Shown here: in pieces, positions 10,842-21,667 of the stretch
Layout of the letters: each line of letters starts with the position of its first letter
Position numbering within the stretch: the stretch's first letter is position 1
DNA from: Naematelia aurantialba
Taxonomy: Eukaryota > Basidiomycota > Tremellomycetes > Tremellales > Naemateliaceae
Assembly (NCBI GenBank): GCA_021527695.1
Contig: JAKFAO010000001.1
Location: 744,001-808,000 of the forward strand
Reading direction: 5' to 3'
Length of the DNA stretch: 64,000 nt
Notes under the pieces: generated by a model
The model's database searches: none
Told to the model about the DNA's origin: nothing
What the model saw: the letters and a program-made list of their open reading frames with translations, nothing else
Translations under genes and position numbers: made by a program

Positions 10842-13585
10842 CTACGCAGGTGCATCAGCTCTCTGCCACGTCACCGTAAGAGGTCGCATATCGATTTTGG
10901 GAGACCAGATCCCGAGGCAGAAGGGTATCACTCACGATCCATTGCCCCATGATGGCCACTGGAACCCCCCAGGCATCCCGCCGTATCGTCACACTGAAAC
11001 AACACTTGATCTCTCGGTCCTCCTCCTGTTTGGCCCCGGTCAACGGAGATGCCATGTCTCGTTCTTGCGCGATGAAAGGCTGGGGAAGAGCGAGGTCAGG
11101 GATCGGCGCGCCGCCTAGAGCCCGACTGGCCGTCGATCCAGGCGTGGTCGATGGGTGTGGCCGGCGGCGAGTGAGCGAGTGTGGGACTTTCAATGTGCAT
11201 GCCATGTATAGCGATCGCTGGCCTGAATCACTGTCAACGACATGTCCAACGGGGCCAGCGTCTGCCTGACGAGGCTTGCAACTCACCTGCGTCGAATGCA
11301 ATCTTGCCGTAGCCTTCCCAGTATCGGACAGCGCTGTCCTCATCCATCAATTCGTAGACGCAAAGCTGGCCATTGCGGAACATGGACGCAGGGATGCCTG
11401 TGAGATTGGCAAATTCCTGGTTTGCTTTTTGGATCTCGCCGGTCCTGCGCCAGATACATGAAGGGGTATGTATGGCTACCAGGGTCAGCCCACGGCCTTG
11501 CAATACTTCAGATAAACGTCACGTACATGCAAATGCTCTGTCGTACTCGAGCATCCAGCGTTCCATGGCCTCTTCGACGAACACCAGATCGACGTCTGTC
11601 AAGGTTCTGGCAATCTGTCGGAACTTTGGCCGGAACCCATTCAACGCCGCTAAAATTCTCCTTCGGCTCTCAGGGGTTATGCTCGATCCCGACACTGGGG
11701 CAGGCGTGAGGGCTGCATATATATATTCAGTCGTGCTCGTCACCCGGAGCATATTGAGACGACTCACAAATAAGCCTCGGGCGACCTTTCTCGGGAGCCT
11801 TTTGGGGACTTGCTGGCCGGCTCTCGGCCACGCTGTCGGCCTTCGGCGCGGCTCGCCCACTGTCCATCCACTTGTTCATGCGTTCGTAGCCCTTGATATA
11901 GTCGTACGGCTTGAGCAGACCAGCATCGTATTTGGCTTTGATCACTTGCGCGAGCCGCGACGCCCTCGGTCCTGATGGCTGGTCGGCAGCCGCGAGAAAG
12001 TACCGCTCTCTGTGGGGCGTCATCAGCTAAGACACAAGACACAACGGCGTGGACGACAGGACTAACATTCTTGATATGCCCGCGAGCTGCGTCGCGCTGT
12101 CTCCTAGAAAGTCTGGCGCCTTGCTCTTGCCATTTGAATGGGTCGCGGGGTGTGACGTGTTGTTGTTGGAGCCTGACGAACCGGGCACAGTGGTCCTGTT
12201 TGTAGCCAAATCTATGGTGCCTTGTGCTGTTCCGGTATTGTCACCTGCAATCCCAGGCATGGGCACTCCCGAGATGTTGTTGCCTGAACCCTTCTGGCTG
12301 AAATACGATAGGACATCCAAGAAGCTGCCAGGTAGTGATGGGACGCCCAGATCGCCCAGGAATTTGCTGCAGCCATGAGCACCATACTCGGGCATAAGGG
12401 ACAAGAAGAGAGAAGGGAGAGAAGGATTGGAAGGAAAAGAAAGAAGAGAAGGAAATGAGGAAGAGAAGGTAAGGAGGAAGGAGTGGGAAGGAAGAAGAGG
12501 AAGGAAGAGGAAGAGAAGAAGGAAGAAGAGCCAGGAATCAGCTCACGTCAACGCGCCGAGCTCTGTATCGTCATTGAGTCCCCATCCGTTGCCCACAGTA
12601 TTGTTCCCTGCAGTCGCATCACTCTGGAGCCCAGAGCCATCTCCATAAGTCACCGGCCCCTCTGTATCAGGCAACAGTGGCCACGCTGGGGGGAAGTTGG
12701 GATCCGAGTATAGTGACGTCGGGAGCTGCGAGTTGGAGCGAGGAACGAGGTCGGGCTCCATCTTGACTTGGCCCAGATGCCGGTCGGATACCGACGGAGA
12801 GGTATCGGACGTCGAGAGGTTTGTCGCGCTGGTGCTTGCGCCCATGGGTTCGTGGTGTGTCGAGTCGTAGGAAGGTCGAGAATGAGGAGGCGGAGGCGTA
12901 ACGTCTCGACATAGATGGGCAATCTCTCGTTTGACACTGGCGGCTGGTTAGCTAGATCTTGGCGAGTTGGGACTCGCGACGATTGGACTCACCATCTCGA
13001 GCAGGGCCGTCCACCCTCACAGACCATGTGGCTGGGTTACATGTCAGCAGATTGCTACATTTTGATGCCCCATCCAGGAGATCTAAGATCGAGAGTGCTC
13101 TAAACTCCATCCGACGTCGAGAGCGTCCCACACCGGCAAAAATTCTACATCGAGACCGGTTCCATTATAGAGGAGCATGCCACATGGACGAGCACTCGAT
13201 TCCCCAGGCAACGAGTTGGAACTGACCTTCTCCTGCAGTACACACAGGCTTTTCCAACACTGCGTTTGACGCGTTTCCGCCGCCCCGCAGAGCCATGGTG
13301 GCCGTGCTCCTCCGCGTCCGTCATCTCACTGTCATCGTCCGCCGTCAAGCCACTCCGCTTCCTAGCGGGTCCTGGCCCTGCCCCCGAGCCTGACCCCACA
13401 TGTCCAGAACCGGTGTGTCCGGGACCCATCAACCCAGGAGAGACGGACCGCCTTGTCGCTGCGTAGTTGACTTCGGGAGCCATCCGCGGCTGGATAGGTC
13501 GGTGCATGGTGAATGATGGCGAGGACGAGTTGGAGGATGGCTGGTATGGAACATAGGTCGGGCGATCAGGTTGGGCGGATGACAT
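10842..13585 (-). CDS. ERT1: AcuK/Ert1-type transcription activator of gluconeogenesis (Zn2Cys6 + PAS)
   Basis: Predicted nuclear regulator of gluconeogenic and respiratory genes, as known for AcuK/AcuM and Ert1. Nine exons: 13585-13227, 13031-12993, 12936-12547, 12366-12067, 12009-11768, 11712-11527, 11475-11287, 11222-10936 and 10862-10842; 670 residues with every phase closing. The zinc cluster is split by two introns and reads C114-x2-C117-x6-C124-x5-C130-x2-C133-x8-C142, with the AcuK-specific words RRSHMVCEGGRPCSRC and REIAHLCRD. The PAS region includes LTDVDLVFVEEAMERWMLEY, IHTPSCIWRRTGEI and YELMDEDSAVRYWEGYGK. The C-terminus CCFSVTIRRDAWGVPVAI is the conserved end. The second exon (39 nt) and the last (21 nt) are small. 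Intron 12546-12367 carries a purine-rich (+ strand) tract. Confidence 0.92.
12400..12535 (+). repeat. Purine-rich tract in ERT1 intron 3
   Basis: Almost uninterrupted A/G on the + strand, with AAGGA- and GAAGA-type units and no strict period. The sense RNA of ERT1 is therefore pyrimidine-rich here. The tract fills most of the 180-nt intron and comes close to its 5' splice site on the - strand. Confidence 0.75.
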
Positions 13586-15265
13586 CTTGGAATGCGTACC
13601 AAAGGAGTCGGTCGACACAAGGCGCCGAGGGAAAGCTAGCGCTGGCTAAAACACCCTAATCGCTACGACACGACACGAGCGACACGACACGACACGAGAT
13701 GCAGCAAGCCGAGAAAAGCCGCGGATCATATACTGGACATGTTGGTCACGACGAGCAGTGTGGACGTTGAATGCGAGCCGAAGTAGCCAGTCGATATCGG
13801 GGTAATTATGCGAGTAACAAGAAAAAAGCCCAAGTGCTACCCGCGAAAAGCAAAAGAGGGGATACCCGATGCTTTTTTACTCGCAATAGCCGTAAGTCGT
13901 CGTGCGTCTGTCCAAAGCACGAGTCGAAGGGCTCTCGGCTCAATCAGCTTTCGCCCGTTTGGCTCGCCTTGGCAGCAGACACCCGCGCAGACCAGCAGAG
14001 CGTAATGACTGTGCGGGACGAGCGCGTGATATTCCTCCTGTGGACTTTGTTTCCCACGAAACATAACCACCCGGTACACCTCCCCCCCCCCCGGGCGTTC
14101 AAGCGCACCAAGAGGACTAAGGGTCCAAGCAAAGCCGCAGCCGCCAGTTGCCTAGGAAAGCTAGAGGGGGAGAAAAAAAAAACAGGTCGGCCCCGACGCC
14201 GCCGGTTTGCACTCTCCACAAACTATAGATGCCCAAAACCCTTGTCCAAGGCACAACCAACATCCGGATGGCGGCCCGATACCAGCAATCCAGATACTCT
14301 ATGCATGATCTTACACTGCGGTCGTCTCAGTTTTTCCGGCTCCCTCGTCTCAGAGCTCCTCTCGCTCTTGTCCTGCTCCTCCTGTCGCTCCTGTCTCTGC
14401 TGTCTCTGCTGTCGTTCCTGTCTGTCGCACGACTACAGCCGAGTCGTTCAAGGTTGACACACCCCCGAGGCAAAAGCGATCTCTTCTTCGGACTAACGCC
14501 AGTGCGGAGAGGCGCGATGACAGTCCATCCCAGCCTTCGGGACATCTTTGATCCACTGCGTTGTGGGGGGAAAGCATGCAGATCCTCGTGATATTCAATG
14601 ATATCCTTCAACCCCCTTGCACACCTTCGTCCTCGCCTCCCTAGTCTGCAAGGATGCTGAAAGTGGCCTGCCAGAACGTCATCGCGCACTGCGACATGAT
14701 ACCGAGCCCAGACTTCTCGCTGGCCTGCGCGGACGGGTTTACACTCGCGTGCGCCAGGAAGTTTTCCATAGGGTGACAGTGAGGAAGAGCGCTCTAGCTT
14801 GCGCACGAGTGGGATGATGGCCCGACGGGTCGACACAAACCCGAACGGCTAAGAGCGGCGAGCCGCTCGGGAAGATTGCTGAAAGTGCAATCGATACGTA
14901 CAACTCATTAAAGGTGACTTACGTCGACACAACGAGCACGCAGCCTTGATATATCCGGTGAGCACTGAGACATTGGGACGACGTACCTCGCTGGACACGG
15001 CATCGATCGAGGACAACAGACGAGACGGCGTGAACGGTGACTGACCCCAAAGTTTCCCGCCATCATCCAGCGGGGACGCTGGTGGCTCTTCGGCAGCAGC
15101 ATCAGTATCAGTAATAGCCGGAGCAGCGATCAGTATCAGTAACAGCTCACAATGATCAGAATAGCGGTCACATTGGTCACACTCGCCGTGCGGCTGCACG
15201 GACAGTTGACACAACGCACCAACGAGCATACGACGAGAGATGCACACATTTGTCCATGCCCATGA
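13586..15265. other. Intergenic region upstream of ERT1
   Basis: About 1.7 kb between the 3' end of the lactonase gene and the start of ERT1, so mostly ERT1 promoter and leader. Visible: a CGACACGA tandem (13662-13696), a C-run (14083-14092), an A-run (14172-14181), a CTGTCTCTGCTG tandem on the + strand (14387-14420), and a direct repeat CAGTATCAGTAA at about 15104 and 15131. Open frames exist but none shows family motifs, so I call no gene. Confidence 0.45.
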
Positions 15266-16989
15266 TCAGACCCACACAAAGTCTGTAATCTTCGCGATAG
15301 TCTCGTCCTTTGCCGCGAGTTTCCAGACGTCGCCACGCTCGCCTCCGATCCTCCAAATCTCGACACCGCCGCCGTCCTGGCCCGCCAGAGCCACGTAGTT
15401 GCCATCATCGCTGATCTGCATCGCGCGGATCGCGTCGCAGCCCGTCCTGACCTGCGTGACCTGCTCAAACTTGCTGCCGTCCGCGCTGAGCAGGCAGATG
15501 GCGACGGTGTCTCCCTCGGGCTGCGGACCCGGCACGTCCTTGGCCTTGTCGTCTCGGATGTGCAGCTCGCCGCGGTTCGAGGCGTAAAGGACGCCCGGGA
15601 TCGTCGGGTGCTGCAACAGCTCGGCAGAGGTCATGTCGCCCGCAAACTCCGTGGGTGCAGTCGGCGGGAGGACCGAGGTCTCAAAGTCGGGCAGAGGGTG
15701 GACGGGGAAGCTCGTGCCGCCCAGCGGGAACACGATGATGTTCTTGCTCAGCTCGGCCAACACGTACATGTGTTTCCCTGGTTTTGGAGACCGGATCAGC
15801 TCATTATGCTTGTGAGATTTTTTGTTTGACGCAAGTGCCACAGCACAGAAAATGTGTCTCGGGGAAGAATAGCTTCAACCCAAAATGCGGTAGTCAGACG
15901 TACCATCGGGAGAGATGACGGCGTGTCGTGGCCCATCGCCGGGGAGACACTGCAAGTATCCCTTGATACTCAGTCCATCCTCGCCTTGCCGCTCCACCAC
16001 CCAGACGCGATCGTTGCCCAGATCAGGCACGTAGAATGTTCCCTGCTCGCCCTCGATGACTTGGTGGGGGTGAGGGGTATCTTGTCGCTCGGGATTGGGT
16101 GCGGCCTTGCCTTCGTACACGAATGGGAACTTCAGCGGTGGCGACTGCGAGGTCTCGGAGAGTTTGCCGTCGTTGTCGATGGGCAAGTAGATGATGCTGC
16201 CGCCGACGTACTGGGCATGGTCAGATTCTCTGGACGATAAGATGGTCTGGAGAAGTAAGGGATGGCCTGGAGAAGTAAGGGGTGGGAGTGGTCTGAATGG
16301 CGAGGGACAGAGAAGGAAGGAAGGACGAGGAAGGAGGAAGGAGGAAGGAAGGACGAGGAAGGAGGAAGGAGGAAGGAGGAAGGAGGAAGGAGGAAGGAGG
16401 AAGGAGGAAGGAGGAAGGAGGAAGGAGGAAGGAGGAAGGAGGAAGGAGGAAGGAGGAAGGAGGAAGGAGGAAGGAGGAAGGAGGAAGGAGGAAGGAGGAA
16501 GGAGGAAGGAGGAAGGAGGAAGGAGGAAGGAGGAAGGAGGAAGGAGGAAGAAGGAAGAAAGAAGGATTGTCCACCCACATTAGCAACGACAACCCCCTTG
16601 CCGTCCTTGGTAGCATGCACATGCGCGGGACCGCCCTGCGTCCCCTTTTGCCCCGTCACGACGACCTTGGTTCCGTCAAACGTCAAGCTCAGCGCCAAGC
16701 CCTCGTCTACCTCTGAAAGACTGTACAACACCTGCCCCTGCTCCTGCTTCTGCTTCTGCTCCTGCCCCTGCTCCTGCTTCTGCTTCTGCCCCTGCCCCTC
16801 GGGCGCGTGTCCGGCCACCACCCGGCCCGCGGCGGGGGCAGCACGTTCGAGCCACGAGGCGTTGGTCGGCGCAGGCGAGTCGGAGACGATCTTGAGCTTG
16901 GCGGTGGAGGCGTCGAACGAGAGGAGGGAGATGGTGGACCGGTATCCCGATGCCAGGAGGTGGTAGGTCGTTGCTGCTTCGGTCGACAT
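15266..16989 (-). CDS. Lactonase, seven-bladed beta-propeller family (6-phosphogluconolactonase-like)
   Basis: Member of the family that includes bacterial 6-phosphogluconolactonase Pgl and fungal carboxy-muconate lactonizing enzymes; hydrolyses or forms sugar or aromatic lactones, exact substrate unknown. Exons 16989-16579, 16210-15904 and 15777-15266 give 409 residues. Motifs: PAHVHATKDGKGVVVANYVGG across the first junction, TPHPHQVIEGEQGTFYVPDLG, GDGPRHAVISPDGKHMYVLAEL and GCDAIRAMQISDDGNYVALAG, matching the blade repeats and conserved histidines. A Gln/Lys/Glu repeat insert (about 66-85) is encoded by a 27-bp-type repeat. The start MSTEAATTYHLLASGY fits the family, but the frame is open for 208 codons upstream and an ATG at 17271 would add a 94-residue Arg-rich leader that resembles a mitochondrial presequence. 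Confidence 0.85.
16320..16560 (+). repeat. GGAAGGA 7-bp minisatellite in the lactonase intron
   Basis: Inside intron 16578-16211. From about 16357 to 16548 the + strand is an almost perfect array with period 7 (GGAAGGA), about 27 copies. It is preceded by two copies of a longer unit containing GGACGAGG. The tract is all purine apart from those two C bases, so it is a polypurine mirror repeat that can in principle form triplex (H-) DNA. Length polymorphism is expected. Confidence 0.95.
16731..16800 (-). repeat. Coding Gln/Lys/Glu tandem repeat in the lactonase gene
   Basis: CTGCCCCTGCTCCTG-type units on the + strand encode repeating QKQKQEQGQ on the - strand, inserted in the first blade. Likely a surface loop expanded by slippage. 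Confidence 0.7.
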
Positions 16990-17850
16990 GATGCTGGCGC
17001 TGTTGGGTGTGGGTGTGTTGGTATCGGTGCTGTTGGGTGTGGCTTTGTTGGTGTCGACGCGGTTGGGTGTGGCCTTGTTAGTGTTGGTGCTGTCGTTGGT
17101 GTTGTTGCTCTTGCTCTTGCTATCGCTGGTGCTGGTGCAGTCGCTGGTGCTCCGAAAAAAGTTCCGGCTGGGATTCAGGTTGCCGAGCTGGAAACTCTGG
17201 CTATGGCAGCAAAGCCCAAGTCTGTCTCTCACAGGTCGTGCAATACCAACAACTCGCGCGGCAAGCAGCATACACCCTCGAGAGGACAAAAGTAACCTGC
17301 GACTTTGGCAAGCCTGCACAACCAACAATGCCAACGAAAAACTCGGCCGCCAATGACGCATATTACCACTCAAGACGGATACCGCTTCCGACGTTTTTCC
17401 AGCCCACCCCGCCACCACCCAGCAGCTCATCTGTACCGGGTACCCAACCCCAGCAGTTCCTCCACACGACAATCCAGCCGCTCTAGCACACATCTGCCTG
17501 CAGCTCGTACGGTAGTATACAGTAGTATCGTGGACATGGACCTTCTTGCGGTCAATGCATATGCTGGAAAACACGTTCGACATGAGATGACAGACCCTCC
17601 CCTGGCGCAGCCGCACACACCTCTCAAGCGTAGCACCCTACACCCTCCGATCTAAATAATCCTCACAGCGCACAAGCCGCACAGACAACCCCCAACCCGC
17701 CCTTCCTCGCCTCCCTCCCGCCTCTTCCCCTCGGACTCCGCACAATGTTGCGCGATTCGCTGACCAGCACGTACCGCCTACGCGGCGAGATCCCAGACCA
17801 CGAAACACTACCACCACCAACCGGCGAACCCCATGGACAACTAGCGCCAC
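16990..17850. other. Region between lactonase start and downstream end of the unknown large gene
   Basis: This is the lactonase promoter/leader, or partly its coding sequence if translation begins at 17271. A 30-bp imperfect tandem repeat (three copies, about 16999-17090) is in frame with the lactonase and would encode TNKATPN-like decapeptides. Otherwise no gene motif. Confidence 0.45.
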
Positions 17851-20800
17851 CTACGGCGCCAGTCCCATGACCCCCGTGCATCCCGCCCAGAGCAGATCCA
17901 GCAGCTCGCGGCCCTTCTCGCTCAGCCCCGACCCTCGCCACTCTTCGTACCCCGTCGGACCCCATGCTGAATCGCCCTTACAGAACCCCAACCTATCCAG
18001 TCCTTCCAGCACAAACTCGACGCCCTGTGACCGCGAATGACACACAGCAATGACAGTAGGAAACGAGCGCCCCGCCATGATAGTGCTTGTCGGGGCCGTG
18101 GAGAATGCCGACGCCCCGTCCATATCTTCCGTCGACGGTAGGCTGGGCTGCGGCCGCAGCGGTGAGGGGTTGGAAGAAGTCGACGAGGTGGCGCGCGTGG
18201 GATCGGCTGGGTCGCGCCTATGGTGGTCTTGCCAGTGGTCGAACGAAGTGACCGGTATGTCGGGTTCCGAAATCAGGTCGTCCACCTCGACAACGCGCGC
18301 CACGACTCGGAAAGAGCGGAACGGCAACGGGTGCGCCAGAAGCGCGGCTTGAATGGCGGACACCTCGGGAGCTGGGTCTGCAGCTCGGACCGGCACATCC
18401 TTGTCTCGTTTGATCACATCACGATCTCGACTCGCTCGTCGCCGTAACAGTTTTTGGAACTTGGGCAGAGACGACGAGAGATTCGCACCGGTACTGGCCG
18501 CGGGGGCGGGCTCTGACGTTCCCCGCGACGATGATGACGCAGAATGAGATGACGCCGCAGTCGGCGGTCTGTCCTCGCCGTCCGAGTTGAAAGGCACATA
18601 CCAGATCAGCAAAGCCTGGCGAGGAGCTTCAAACGAAGACACAGCTGCGGGTGACGGCGAATCGTGTTCCATCGGGACGATGATAGCCACCGCCTCGTCC
18701 GGGACACCCTGCCAGGCCTTGCCTTCACGGGAGATATAAGCCTCGTCTTCCGGACGTATATACGTCACGGGTGAGACGGCGACTTTCTCTTCCTCTTGTA
18801 ACGGGCCCAACCATGATTTGTCCTCGGTACTGCTGAACGTCTGGCTTGGGCTGGATACGAATACTCCGGCAGGTGCCGAGTGACTGGATGCCCGCTCATA
18901 AGTCGGTGGAATTGCTGTCGACTTGGTTCCGGGACTGTACGCATTCCTGTTGGTCGGGTTGATGTAGTCACGTTGTCGGGATGACGAGCTGGGAGACCAT
19001 GACTGGCTCTGAGCCTTCTCACGTGCCTTTTCTTCACGGAGTGCGCGCTTCTCGTCGCTGGCGGCGCCAAAGTTCAAAGCACGCTTAAAGACGCCACCGA
19101 TGGTGCTCTTCTTGTCTTTCTCCTTTTCCTGGCGGTCTTTGCTTCGAGAGCGGGAGAGCGGCAATGCAAGCTTCGGGTCCCTCGGCGACGTCAGGCTATC
19201 TCGGCCACGCTCATCAATTGAGTCAACCTCGCCTTTACTTTGTTGTCGCTTTTTGAGAATTGAACCTTGAGGCAAGCTTTGGGATAAGAGTCCCTTGGTG
19301 GTGGATCCCGAATCAGCGCTGCCTGTCCTTGCTCTCTCCGTTGCGACGCTGTCGCTGGCACTGAGCCGGAACCGAGTACCAGCAGGCTGGGCACCAAGGT
19401 GAGAGCTGGATCGACTGCCTTTGGACGGGTTGAACCACTCGCGGCCTTGGTTCGGCCCTAGCTTGACCCCGCCGTGGCTGCAATGAGCAGATTTGCCAGT
19501 GAGAACATAACTGTCGCCAGAAGTGACGATGCTGGGAGTCGCTGGATTCTGGTTCAACTGCGATGCCACGGGATGGCCTCGCTGCATTTCGACCAGTTCG
19601 TATTCGCGAGAGGCTGACTTGCTCACGCGCCAGACGCAGCCAGTCTGCACCGACCTGACATCGCCATTTCCGTAGAGCTCGTATCTGCCAGCGCCAAATG
19701 ACGACCACTCTGCACGAGGTGCTGGTGAATTTTGCTCCAGAGGATCTTGGTTTCTGTCGATGCCAGGTGAAGAGCACACCCGAAACGTCCACTCGCCACG
19801 ACGGTCATCGTACTCGTTGTCAAACTCGCCCACAAACTTGGCGAATGTGTCCTCATCTTCCCCGCCTGGTCCGAGTTGCAAAGTCGGAGTCGCGGGAACA
19901 ATGGGCCCCCCGTTGAATACCACATCGACCGGGGCATTCTTGTTCGTCTTGTCGCCGCCAAGCTGAGCTCGGGAACCCGCCAGAATGAAGTCGATGTCGA
20001 ATTCGGTGACGTCGACGGGAGCAGGAGGGTGAAGTGAAGGTGGTAGAGGATGTGGTAAGGGCTCTGCATGGAGTCTGCGAGCGTTCAAAAGATGCGATGC
20101 TCGGTGCATGGCGAGCGTCGCCGGAAGCAGCCTTGGTCCAGGGTCGGACAGAGGTAACAGGGGGGGCAGTGGACGAACAGGTGCCGAGAGCGCGTTGTCA
20201 TCCTAAGATCGTCAGCCCGACGACAGTCCATATACTCACCGGTCCCTCTTCGTCAGAATCGCTCTCCCCATCTCCCGGGTCGTCCTCTGGAGTGTGGGCG
20301 ATCCTGGGTGGCGCATCCCTATCGTTGGACCTCGCTTCTCGTCGTTCTCGCCGAGAAGGAGCACGTCCCAACCCGCAACCAGGTATTGCGATAGGCAAGC
20401 TCCCTCGCCGTCCATGCTCGCCAGGTGAGTCTGCAGGCACAGGTAACGCGAGTGACGCCACGCTTTCGTACCCGTCTCGGCCCATTTGGGCGCCGTGAAC
20501 TTTCTCCCAGATGAGCAGGCTCTGCCGCCGCACCCCGCCGGGAGTGCCCGGACCGGCTGAGCCAGGCTGCATCCCACCTCCAATGCTGAGACGTTCTCTT
20601 GCTCGCTTACCGTCTCCTCCATACGTCGCAGCCAGGAACGCACGACGCTGCCTCTCGGCCTCTTCGAGCTCGGCCTGCTTGAAGACGTCTTGATCTTCGT
20701 GTATACGGTCACTGGAAGAAAAGTAGGATGCTCTTCGCGCCGTGCTCGGCGAGTGGTCGATGTTGCGAAGGGCAGCAGCCGCAGCTGATGTGCCTGCAGA

Positions 20801-21667
20801 GCCAAATTTGAAATCTTCGTCAGGCCGGGTGTTTTCGCCGTCGACACTGCCCCGCTGCGGGGATAGACTAGGATTCCAAGTGCGTTGCGCACCTTGCCAG
20901 CCGCCATAGGATAATTGAGGAAGGCTTCCCCGTCGACCGATGAATTCCACGCCAGCGGCGCCTAACAACTGAGAAGCGCCAACGATGTTGGATCGAGAAA
21001 TGGGGTCTGTTGGCCGGGTACGTGGGGGCATAGGCTGCCCACCTGTGCCATCACTGCTGCCAGGTCTCGATGAGATACGACCGCTTGCGAGAGCCCGAGT
21101 AGGGGATGTATGGGCGAGGATAGGAAGCGAAGGGGTGAGCGACGAGCGCCGGTGTTCGCGGTAGGCTCCTGGTGGGGCTGAGGCGACATGTGGACGAGTC
21201 TGCGTGAGGGTTGAGCTCGTGCTGGTGGCCGACTCGCGTCGAGCACACGATAAGGATGAATGAGTCGAGGCGGATGGACTGGGGTTGAATCCGACGCTTC
21301 GGACTGGAGAATGTGACGGGCCAGCGATTTGATATGGTGCGACTGGGGAGATGACGTTGAGGCCTAGGGGGATCATGGACTGTCGGCGGGGATGGTTGGT
21401 GTGAATGTACACGGGTGGATGCGTCATGCCAATCCCTGACGGAGTCGGAGGCGCGGAAGATGGCGAGCGCGGGGGCGAAATACTGCACTTGTTAGTGTTG
21501 TTCGGCCACTTGGCCGCGGTAGGGCTACCCGACTGTACTCACTTTTCCGGACGACTGGCTCGCCTTGGAATGGCACCTTCAGAGCTTGGGCCGGCAACTG
21601 CATTGGCATCTGCCCTCTGACTTGTTCTCCGAGGAATGCGGATGTACGAGGGACCCGGGTCGGACAT
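17851..21667 (-). CDS. Large Ser/Pro-rich protein of unknown function
   Basis: I do not recognise a family. Exons 21667-21543, 21482-20240 and 20202-17851 close in frame and give 1239 residues. The first about 450 residues are disordered (Ser, Pro, Arg), with a short helix around KQAELEEAERQRRAFLAATYGG. Residues of about 490-680 look more ordered, with FDIDFILAGSRAQLGG, GGPIVPATPTLQLGPGG, WTFRVCSSPG, WSSFGAGRYELYGNGDVRSV and GCVWRVSKSASREYELVEM. A second ordered part near the C-terminus has EDEAYISREGKAWQGVPDEAVAIIVP, RQALLIWYVPFN, LPFRSFRVVARVVEVDDL and a final helix GLSEKGRELLDLLWAGCTG. Lys/Arg/Ser-rich linkers lie between. The alternating ordered islands and clean splicing argue for a real conserved gene; cellular role cannot be stated. 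Confidence 0.8.

Noticed and set aside
14327..14836. 169-residue Arg-rich frame on the - strand
   Set aside because: Composition follows a CTGTCTCTG repeat and GC-rich sequence; no motif, no plausible introns.
16357..16548. CRISPR-like regular array
   Set aside because: There are no spacers; the unit repeats directly every 7 bp, in a eukaryotic intron.
16221..16620. Long frames of repeated FLLPPSS or RRKEEGG peptides
   Set aside because: They are translations of the 7-bp intronic minisatellite; any frame through such a repeat stays open.
15266..16989. Bacterial-origin lactonase by horizontal transfer
   Set aside because: The gene has spliceosomal introns and base use like its neighbours; the family is common in fungi, so no transfer signal is visible.
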